NCBI RefSeq assembly: GCF_018143015.1
Contig: NC_054757.1
Coordinates: forward strand, 8,752,001 to 8,816,000
Direction: 5' to 3'
Origin: Lytechinus variegatus
Lineage: Eukaryota > Echinodermata > Echinoidea > Temnopleuroida > Toxopneustidae
DNA: 64,000 nt
Shown here piece after piece: positions 23,701 to 35,700 of this stretch. The notes beneath the pieces were generated by a model. That model was not told where the DNA came from, searched no databases, and saw only the letters and a program-made list of their open reading frames with translations. Each line of letters begins with the position of its first letter. The stretch's first letter is position 1. The position numbers were made by a program, and so were the translations under genes.

Positions 23701-26700
23701 TTTCTCCCAGTGAGATAAGAAGAAAGCCCCAGTAATATGCCACTGTGCCACAAAGAATATCCAACTTGATCCTCCATAATCCTCCCAGCCTTTGCCATAG
23801 ACCGAAACGGCTGCAATCGGCATGAGACCACACAGGATACTGTCACTTCCATGGTCAAAGAGCTCCCCCAGTGGTGTACTTGAGCCAGTTCTCCGAGCTT
23901 GCTTACCATCTAATCCATCTGTTGAAGAAGAAGAACGTTCAGCTTATAAAGTGTTAGATTCATCAATGGAGGTTTGGCCTGTGTATTCAGCTCATTCTTA
24001 CGGGGTCGTTTCCATAATTCTAGTTGTAAAGTTATGAATAACTCTTTAAAAAAAACCTGAAATGTTTTCTGCATCAGTTTGAAATATCCAGATAGACATT
24101 TATGCATATGACATCATAATCTCATAGCGCCCTTCCTCAGAGGATATAGGCATATGCATAAACGGATTTGTCAGAGATGCGCCAGCTGCAGATCACCAAT
24201 ACATGGAAGGCAATGGCTGCAGCCTCTAAGATGGGGAAGATGGAGGCGTGATGATGTCAATGCATAAGGTCTATATTTCTAGGGTCCTGCAAGACATGCT
24301 TTGTATTAATCAATTCCATTGAACCTACAGTAGGTTTGAAACTGGCTTTAAATAGCAGTCGACTGGCAAACTACTACTCATTCCATTTGGCCCTTCCTTA
24401 ATTCAGAAAGATACGCACTATGACGAGAGCAAGTGCTTTCATTCTCACCTAAGGAATGTCCGGCAAACTGGCAGATGCCTGCAACAACCCAAACCCATCC
24501 AGGAATGGGTGGATACTCAACCTTGTTCCTGTTGCTACCGCAGAAGTCCCAGTCGTAATAGGCTACAAGCAGGAACTGGCACACGAAGAACAAGAACCCA
24601 ATGAAGGTCATGAGGTTTGGAGCCAACCACATAGGGAATAACTGAAAATATAATGAACAAAGAATAAAGTCGATCTGTTTGACAAAGCATTTCAGTATGT
24701 GTGTTGGGGGGGAGTAGTAATGGGGGCCCTCATGTCTATTGTGATATGGGAATGTGACGCTTTGCAGGCCTCCTTTATCAGTCCTCATTCAGATCTCTTG
24801 ATACTCAGTTTTGATAGATGTTGCTCAGAATCTACTCAGCCCACTAAGACCCTTCCCCCTAATATCATAAGATACAAGTTCGAATGAAATGCCAATGAAG
24901 GAGAACATAAATCACATACTTCTAACTAGCACAAACTCGCTAACAGGCCATTCAGTGACCTCCACAGCACTGCAACCTTTATACACGTACAGGCGATCCA
25001 GAAGAAATGCAAGGAATCAACTTCAGTCAGATAATATCTATACCAGGATGCACTCTGGAAATTAAACATGCTTTCATACTTCGGTCACCAAGTACTTTCT
25101 GGACCAATACTCCAATAACAAATTCTAACACAGTAAGAAACTTACTGTGTTCTCTCCCTTTTTATCCCTTTTATAGCCACTTTGTAGCCCTTTTGAAAAA
25201 AATTGCTAAAATAACAGCAAGATTTGTCTATTTTAGATTTCTTTCTAGAATTTAATACATGAAATGGCTACAGTACACAATGGCTAATACATTTGAATTT
25301 TATCTACTTTGCAGAATATACACTGTTTTGTTAATTTCAGTGTTTTTTTAAAGTATCATACATGGGGCAATTCCATAAAATATATACAAGTCCGACCCCC
25401 CGTATTTGGGACCTTCATAAAATTTTCTGTCTCTGATTTTTGGTTCTTTTGACAGTCTGTAATGCTGTCAAATGCCCAAGACTTGGCCAGTCTATTAGTG
25501 AAGTAAGACTTAAGAAAAATGGGTGTCGAATGTACACTGTACAAAAAGGTTGATCATTTTATGGAATTGCCCATAGAATAAGTGAGAGATTACCTTGACA
25601 AGTGCATTCCAAAATGGATGCAGGACATAGGTAGCTAATGGTGACGTATCCAGGCTGCTGTACTGTAAATAAAAGAAAGAATGAATGGAATTACACACTC
25701 ATATGTCAGACAATAAATTACTTGATCCTTATCAGTCCGCATACAAACCACAACATGGCACTGAAACTGCCCTGCTGAGAGTTAAAAATGACATTTTGTG
25801 TGCTTTGGATAACCGCAAAGCTGTATTTGTAATTTTGTTAGATCTTAGTGCCGCTTTTGACACAATTGATTTTGATATTTTTGACAAAAGACTCATACAA
25901 TGTTTTGGAATTCATGGTAATGTTAAAAGTTGGATTTTATCTTATTTTAAAGACCGCAAAAGTCAAGTCTGTATTGCTGGGCATACTTCATCTGAACATA
26001 CCTTAGAGTTTGGTGTGCCACAAGGATCTGTGGTTGGCCCAGGAATGTCTATGCAGATGACACTCAGATTTATATTGAATTTGATCCAAAAATACCTGGT
26101 GACACTGTCATTGCATTGCATAAGCTTCAAGTATGTATTAGAGAATTAAAATCATGGATGACTGTCAATAAACTCAAGTTAAATGAGGAAAAAACAGAGT
26201 TCTTTATAGCAGCTTCTACCCATAATATGAATTATCTTAATAATGTTTCCTTGGATGTTTGTGGTACACAAATAAAGCCATCCAATTCTGTTCGTAATCT
26301 TGGTGTCTATTTTGATAATAACATGATTATGTCAAATCATGTTTCCTCTCTGACTTGCTCCTTGAATTTCAATCTGCACAACATTGGACGCATACGTTGC
26401 TTTATCAATGAAACTACATGTAATCATGTAGTGACATCACTTGTTCTCTCACGTCTAGACTACTGTAATTCACTCCTATACGGCATTACTGTTAAAGACA
26501 TGAAAAAATTGCAGACCATTCAAAATAGATCAGCTAGACTTATTTTTAAGGTAAATCGTAGGGAACATTCTTCACCATTATTACAGCAGTTGCATTGGCT
26601 TCCAGTCTCTAAACGCATTGTTTTCAAGATTCTTGCTCTCGTATTTAAAGCACATATGGGGGAAGCTCCTGCTTATCTATCAGACATAATTAGTAATTAT

Positions 26701-29700
26701 ATTCATATGGGCAATACTAGATTCCTTAGATCACATGCTGACCAATACCTCCTTAAACACAGAAGAAGTTTTAGTTCATATGGTGATAAAGCATTTGCTA
26801 ATTTTGTGCCCAAATTATGGAATAAACTGCCTGTAACAGTAAGATCTGCTGACAAGTTAAAAACTTTTAAATCTCTGCTTAAAACACATTTGCTCATTGA
26901 TTTTTTTCTCCTTATATGATTTTTTGTGTAACTATAGGTTTAAATATTCATGTTTAGTTCTCTTTCGTAAGGTGTTTCTTTGTTAGGGTTTAGCTTAGGC
27001 CTGGTGTTTTTAGAGCCCTTGTGAGATATGTACATGTACCTGCCGGATTGCCTTCTGGGCAAGTTCCTTAAACTGCGGGTGAACTAAGATCAGGCACCAG
27101 TCCAGTAGATAGATCTTAAGTGTTGTTTAATGTAATTATTATTATTATTAGTTATTTATTATAAAATGCTTTGATCAAATTTTTGGTAAATATAAGTACC
27201 TGTTATGTATGTATGTATGTATGTATGTATGTATGTCATTCATTGGCAAGTACAGGGACTTCAGGGGAGCGTTTCATCAACATTTTTGTCAGACAAGTTG
27301 TCACATCTGATAACTTTCCTTGATTCTGACTGGCTGAAAGACACTGTTTGTATGGTAACTGTCAGATAAAACAGGACTTGTCAGATATGTCTGACAAGTC
27401 CTTTCATGAAACGGTCCCCAGAGCTCAAGACCCAGGCCAAGGTGGAGAATCATGGGTACTACAAAAAAGTTCATTAAATAATTTGAAATCAAATTAAGAT
27501 TTGCACTCATTTGATTCATATTGAAAAAAAAAACCATCAATTCATAATTCAAAGTTCTTCTTCATGAAAAAATCAAAACATCGGCATCTGGCCTGCCTAA
27601 GTTTATACCTATTCACAAAACTACTAAAGGTATTTAGCTATTCAAAAAAATAAACCAAAATCTCTTGCAACTCGGACTTGATGATCTAGTGTTCTTTGCT
27701 AGATTATCAAAGGTTTGCACATAATGTTATGTATATATTTCTAACTTCACTTTCATACTTTTCCTTCTTGATTTTAACTCCCCTACATGTATTTCTAGCC
27801 TCCCTCATATCCTTCCATGTAAGTTCACCAATTTCCTTCTGTCTTTGCCTGTAAACTTTTTTCATCAAATACCATTTTCCGTATATTGCATATTTTGATG
27901 GAAAGGCCAAAACTTTTTGTCATTGCTTTCTTCCTTTCCTTTCTTAACTCTAACCTCCCACAAACAATTATTTGCAAGCAAATAAAGACTTTGACCTTTT
28001 TAATACAAAATCTAATTTTGCGAAAGATTTTAACAGGACATTTTTATTTTAATTTATCACCCCTTTTCTTTTCATTTCTTTTTTCTCCTTTCTTGGTCAG
28101 GAAACTTTTTAGTGGGTCCATGACCACAAAGCCCCTACATCTGTCACAAGTGGAGGGAATGAGGGGGGGGGGAGAGTGTAATCCTTAAGACCAGCATTTT
28201 AGTATAATGAAAGCTTTATTTCTACAAGACAAGGTACTTTGTAGGGAAATGCAAGCGTGAAGCACAAGCTGAGATTTTTGAAAAAATGACATAAAATCAG
28301 CCATTTTGAGGACTCTTATCGGTTTTCATCTTATCCCAGAGCTGCCAACCCGAAAAGGAACATTTCAGTATTTTATAAGCTGAAAATCAGTATTTCGGTG
28401 AGGAAATCAGTATTTTCAAAAAATACCATAGGACCACACATAAAACTGAAACTTTAGAAATCAGTATTTTACATGAAACTATCAGTATTCTTCTCACTTT
28501 TCAGTACTAAATACTGAAAATCAGTACTACTTGGCAGCTCTGTTATCCACTATTCTAGATTTCAATTCTTATTTTTTATGTTCTCCTTTTATTTTACATT
28601 ATGAACCTGAATAAAGAAAAACTAAGAAAAATGAAGTGATGTTCAAAGGGTGTAAAAATAAATGGGGCACACACATCGGCAAAGTTTTCTTTTTCCATCC
28701 ATCTGTTGTAACAGTTTCCGAAAGGAACGATTTCATTCAATAGCAGTAAACGTAAGAAAAATATGAGACAAACAATGTAAATGGTCATCAATAACCATGG
28801 CCGTACACTTAATTTTTTTGTAGGGGGTAAAGCGAGGGAGCGAAGCTACACGGCTAGTCACTGGGGCGCTTTTGCATTTTGAAAATTGCAATTGAAGGAT
28901 TTTGTGAGTAATTTTGGAGAATTTAATGAAAATAAAAAAAAAATGTTTTCAATTTTCTTTTTTTGATTTTTTTTTTGTTGGGGGGGGGAACTGCCCCCTT
29001 CCCCCACTGTGTATGGTCATGATGATAACCCTAACCACCATCATTATGATATTCATCATTATTATCCTACTGATGTTATTCTAATCATTTATCATCACTG
29101 TTATTATTACCATATTATTATCATACCTCAAATATATTAGGGGATGATTACATACATGTAGGTCAACCCCCCCCCCCCCCCACATTTGAAATATTGGGGG
29201 ATATCCCCAAGGCCAAGTCAATCCCCTGGGATCAAACCCATCAAAGTTCACTAGACCTTCTAAATTATTTTTTGGGGGTGGGGGGAATTTACATTTTCAC
29301 CAAGGCCCAAAGCCCCAAACCATTTTTTCCTCCTCTCCTAATTTTCCTTCTTCACCCTAATGTTACAACAATTCTTAAAATATTTACTGCTTTTAATTAA
29401 GTCTTGAAAAGACAATGTCAAAATTATAAAAATATCATCACAGAGTCCTGAGCTGAGACTCCTCTATTAAAGTTATTCTAGGTTATTTGCACTTAGATCT
29501 AGCTCTAGAGCCTAAACTTGCATTTGCACATTTCTTTTTACAGTGCAGTGGCTGGAATCCTGGATGATATTTATGAAAGCTTTGAAACAAAATCACAAAT
29601 TGACATTAATCATGATTGCATGAATGGATCATTTAAATTCTTTCAAGATGATTGAGTGACGAATCAATGTAGATTGATTGATTTTATTTGGCAAGTCACC

Positions 29701-32700
29701 GTGACATATAATGTAGCAATAAAAACAGGCTTGCACAGGATGACCCACGAAAGCTCGAAAGCGAGGTCCTCAAGACCTCAACATATAGAATTACGATCAT
29801 AAAATGATAAAATTATACTATTTACATAGTTTATAAATGAAGAATAAAAATCAGAATTTACTGTTAGCAATAAATAAGAAGATATAGAGATACAAGAAGA
29901 ATATTACGAAGAACTAGAAGAAAGTAGGAAGAATAGAAGAAAGAGTTGGAGAATTACAGAACAAAAAGGATGAGGAAGAAAAAGAATGAGAAGAAAAACA
30001 CACAGCAAAAACAGTGACAACAATAACAACACAAAGAAGAGAAGGAAGAGAGAAAATAAATATTTAGAAAGAATAAAAGAAAGGACATATCGATCGAAAA
30101 AATTTTAATCAAACTATGTGAAATAAATAATACCTGGTAGAGAAGAGAAAAGAACATGGTGAGTATTCAGGCAAAATCGACCATATGTGGCATAACATTA
30201 ACATTATTTGCATCTAGTTTTAGTCTTTGTTGACTCTCAAGTGAAAGATATTCAATAAAGTCTTACTTTGCATTGGCAAAAAGTTTCCTATTTTCTATTT
30301 CCTTTAATTTTTATGTCATTGCCATTGATTGGGCCTGGGAAGAGAATTACAATGTAAGATTAAGAACAAATTTTCATTTTATTTCAAATTACTTTAGTCT
30401 TAGGTGGATAAATAGGAATGTCTATCCTCGCGAGTCTTCACCAAGCCTAGCCAGGAGGCTTCTAGAGAGTAAAAATCATTTACTAACGTAAGGTTACTCT
30501 CATACGAAGCCAGGTCTTCCTTCTCATTGGAAGCCAAAACCTGAAACTTTCACCCCCGAGATTTCTACTTTCCTTCTAGAAGATCTAGCCCTAAATCATG
30601 TACATGGGATAAAACTTCATTTCCGACATTTCTACGCTCTCGTTTTTATTTTTGAACAAGAATTCATAAAAAAATGAGAGAAATATTGTGAAAAGACGGA
30701 AGAGACTTGCCTGATGTTTACGCCGCCATCTTGTTTCCTATTGTTCTTCGCCAACGTTACAGACGCGTGCCGTCTTTTCACAATATTTCTCTCATTTTTT
30801 TTATGAATTCTTGTTCAAAAATAAAAACGAGAGAGTAGAAATGTCAGAAATGAAGTTTTATCCCATACATGATTTAGGGCTAGATCTTCTAGAAGGAATG
30901 AACATGAATGAAGGAAAGTAGAAATCTCAGGGGTGAAAGTTTCAGGTTTTGGCTTCTGATGTAGCGATCGCAACGGGTTCGCGTTTAACACATTTCCTAT
31001 TCTGCCAACACACAAAATGGGCAAAATTCATTGAGCCAGTGTATCAACATTTCAAATCCTTTTTTTCATAAAATGTTACGATCTTTTTCTATTATATCTA
31101 AACTTTTTATTTCTAGTCAATTTACTCACATTTGCATCGCCAAAATGTTGTTTTTAAGGCCGTTTTCGAGAGCACCAATTGTCCATCGTCACACGATGGA
31201 AGTCGCCATTTTGGAAAATATGACTCCAGAACCGGGTTAATCTTGCAAGTTACTCTTACTTGTTGATGCCCTCTAGGGGCATCAAATAACCATGTGTTAT
31301 GTATCATTAAAATCGGCAGACTTTCTTCTACAAGTTAGTGACGATTTCAGTTCAATGTCGGCAATGTTTTTCGTTACAAAAAGGAGTTTTTTGGACACTT
31401 AAGGTAAATCATGTTTCTATTTTCTTACTTCAAAGCCGTATAAACAGAAAATTTCCCAGGGAACAGTCAAATATCAGATATAAATTAATTCTTTGAAGTG
31501 TATTTGTATCAGAAAATCTAATTTTGATATATAAGAATGTGTCGCATAGCTGCGCAAGAGGCGAATGCAAGCCCATGTTGTGCTGCCTAGAGTGTGATTT
31601 TGGTGCCATGGCTGACCGAAAGGAGTGAGTGGGCGTGGTTGCCGTGGGTGTGGTACTTGATGCATGTATGTTATTGTTAAACCCATTGAAATTAGTTGTA
31701 GGTGATAAGTTGTGCATTTGATTTCTGCATGAATTATGTGTATTGATGATAAATTAATGATAATTTCAACTTAATATTTCAAGAAAAAAAAACAGGCGGG
31801 AATTAAAGCATGTTTAATTCCAGTCTCATTTTTTTTTCATGGTGTACAGGCGCAGACCATGCATTGACTGCTGCCTGGTACTGGTATTAAAATGGATACA
31901 TGACTATATCTATATTCTGTTGTTTTGTGTCATATCATATCAATAAGCTGTCTCATCAATTCACATGATGTACACAATAATGGGTCCCTGTTTTATTATG
32001 TTTACTAGGAGGGAGATTATTTTGTAAATGTGATTTTAAATGTAGTAGAAATTCAGATAATGTCAGAGACTTGCTTTTTAACTTTATATATTCCAATATA
32101 TTTAATGTTAATATATTCTATAATTCTAAGCAGTGGAGTACATTTCTAGCTACTGTTGCAGCTCCAGCTGTCTGATCTCGCATTCTCGGATCTGCAAACA
32201 AGTTTGAGACATCATGGTAATTATACAGAATACAGAGTGAACATGGACAAACAGAAAGAAAAAAAAAATTACTTGCAAAACTTAATTTTCTACTTTTGAA
32301 TGATATAAATCTTACAGATACCGGGAAGTATAGTGGGACATTCATTTTTATTTTCTGATTAAAGTCTGTTGAGGAATGAGACCCCCAAGAGTTGATTAAT
32401 TTTTTTTAACAACGCAAAGCGTCCCATGCACTTCTCTTGTCTTATTCTAATTTGTTATCTTTCTTCTTGTATACTATATTTTCACAAATAGAAGCTGTTT
32501 GAATAAGAAAAATATGAAGGTAACACAGCCATGGTCTACAAGATCACCTCTTGTTTTGTATTTTAGTCAAATTAACTTAGTAACCTACATGAAAAAAAAG
32601 GATGGAAGTTTCTTAGATCGATAAGTACCTGTAGATCTGCCACCCAAAGGGTACTTGTCTTGGGTGGCAGAAAAGTTCCGCGTATAGCGTCCCTTTAAGA

Positions 32701-35700
32701 GGCCATATCTTCAGTTATGGTGCTCCAATTGTAATTTGGTCTTCACCATTGAATTTGTCTTGAAAAAACCTTTCAAGTGATGTATAATTTGTCTGTATTT
32801 AAAAAAAAAAATCATGTAATATAGCTATCTGATGGGTAGACAGCTGGCAGCCGTCTGTTTCGAGGAGTTTTTAAACATTTTTTTTTCATTTCTCCTCGTA
32901 CACAGACGGCTCGCTATCGTGCAGCCACCATTAGGGGACTTGCAATGCAAAATCCCCCCGTCGGGGCTTTTCAATTTTTTGTCTTTAATGAATAAAAATT
33001 TCGAAAATTATAGTGACCAGAGTGCAAATTTATATTCCCTCTTGGCATCAATTGCCAAAAAACTGAGAAAAATGAAGTTAAAAGGAACAAAAACAGTGAC
33101 TTACCTCGGCTGTCGCGCAAATTTACTTCCCCGTTTTATCCGATCTTAAGTACATAAACATATGGCCATTGAGTCCCCTGTATGGCAGTGTATCCTATTG
33201 CCGGACACCTGTATTTCAGTGCTTTAAAAATGACAACTAGAGGAAATACAATGAAGAAAAATTATACCTTGCTATTCCAAATATTCTGAAAATTATGAAT
33301 ATGATGAAATTATTTTATATTTTCCAACCGTTTTCTTTGCACCGCACTTGCCGCATACCCCTCCGCGAAAAACAATTATTTTCGTGCGTGACAAATTACA
33401 TCATAATTCCGGACGCGCCACGGACGGGTAAAAATATTCTTAATTATAATGGTGTAAGAAAGAGTTGGTGTGATTTTTTCATGATATATTATCTCATGAG
33501 TAAATTCTAAGTTTTTGTTTGCTTTCTTATATCGATTTTGAGCAGATCTTTGTAATAAATTGGTGTTTGCTAACTAATTTCATTTTTTAAAAAATTTTTT
33601 GATTGCGTGTTCGATATGGCACTTTCCAGTATTTATGCTCGTTCATATCGTGACCCCTCAGTCAAGTTCTATCGATGCGCAGACGATCGTTGACGGCTCT
33701 CTACCTCGCGCACGGACGGCCGGGATATATACCTTGAGAACTAGCCGCCGTCGACGATCATGATCGATGGAGCGGACGAGATTGAAATTCGGCGAATCAG
33801 GCCCGAAATTAGGTCCGTATTGCCATCAGAAAATAGATCAATTGGGATCAATTGTTAATGCAAAACTATGTTATATGATATTTTAAGCATTTTCTGTCAT
33901 TTTTGAGAAAAATAAGGTAAAAGTTGGATTTTTTCGCCTTGTTTTTGCAAACTTGTTCTTTTAATTGATCTGTGAAATTGAACTGCGGAAGTCTTACGGT
34001 ACGAAATTGATTTCGTACGCAGTACTATGCGCGTCCGGAAATATGATAGTGTCCGGTAATACAATACGTGACTATACAGATCGCGCTAGAACTTCGGTCT
34101 CTGTATTTGGTGAGAGAAGCCAACGAAGTTCAGCTGAACAACCAACAAAACAGAGAGTCAGAGACCGAAGCTTTTGGTCTATCTGATGGGTGGGTCTATG
34201 AGAAGGAAGACCTGGTTTCGTATGACTATGTAGGTATGTGACAAAAAAAATGAAAATCCTCAAATCTCAATGAATTTGGTATCATTTGAAAGCCCTTAAA
34301 AAGACCTTTCAAATGATACCAAGAACTCAAATTTTCATCAAGAAATTATAAAGTTATTCCAGTTTAAGTCGCGCATATTTATCCAAATTTGTGGTCATTG
34401 TCTTAATGTAAAGTCAATGGAGTGCATAACCGATTTTTGTGACCATTTTGTGACCATTTTGAACCCAAGTCTTCAACGGGCTCTAACTTCTTTGTTTTTG
34501 AGCCCTTTGAAGTAATTTAGGTATCAATGGAAAGGTGAAAGAAAACTCAATTGATGTGTAATCATTTCACTTGGTAATTTTTCTTCTTATTATGTGTAAA
34601 ATAATTTCTTTTAATTAATTCTAATTAATTATGCAAATTACAATTACTCGCCTCTTTTTTTGCCAAATGAAGGTGATAATGAGAGATAATTTGTATATAA
34701 TTTAGTTGGCATCAAAACAGCATCATGTAGATAATTTCCTAAATGAATTTGTTTAAAGTATTGTTTTTTGTAATTTCTAATGTATTTCTTTGTTTTTCTG
34801 ATATAAATTACAATTAGCTCTTTTTCAACTTTAGTATTGTGTACATGTATGTATGGGGTCTTTTTTTTTAACAAATGAAAAATATTATTCCTTTTGTACA
34901 TGTACTTTGTATGGTATAAAAATACAAGTGTGCTTTTCTGATGTATTTGATTGTTTCACCAATTCTTTATGTATTTTATTGTTTCAACAATTTGTTTATA
35001 GATGGATAATGTAGCTTTCATTTTGGAGACCGTGGGCATTTGATTACAATTTTTTTTAGGAAGGATGAGCAGCAGAGTCTGAGGGTGTAAAGATGTAGCA
35101 TTGCATGTAATTCAAGTATCAAGAAGGAAACATAAAAATTAAGCTTTAATATATGCATTTCTTAGATATGTATGATTACAACAAAGGCCATGTTCGAGCA
35201 CTCCTTTTTTAATGAAAAATAAGTTCATATTCTAGCGTGAAATCACTGCACATAAATAAAGCTCTGAACAGCAACAAAAACAGGCATCAAAGCTCCAACA
35301 CTCAAAACAATCTTGACACAAAAACTTATACCAATCTCATCCCCATTTCAACTTATGAACACAACGCCCCCCCCTGCACCCTTCTTGAAAAAAAAAATAA
35401 TTATAATAAAATAGAAAAAAAATGAATAACATAGAAAAAAAAATAGACAATAGAGCCATGTGGAAGTGAAATATTTCCTCTGAGAGTGAAAAATTAAACA
35501 ACAAATTTTTTGCATTTTAATCATGGGCGGAAATTGGCCCCAAAGGTAGGGGGACGCTGGCATCGGAGGCGAAAGCCAACAATTTTAGGGGGACCACCAA
35601 ATTATTTTGATAATCAAAAAAATACACCAAAGGTTATCAACCAAAAATTATAGGGGGACGCAGAAAACTAAATTTGACAAGCAAAAAAAAATGAAAAAAA

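Noticed and set aside
32832..33149. 105-codon frame starting in a hairpin
   Set aside because: Start and first third are the arms of a short stem (AGCCGTCTGT/ACAGACGGCT); the rest shows no recognisable domain.
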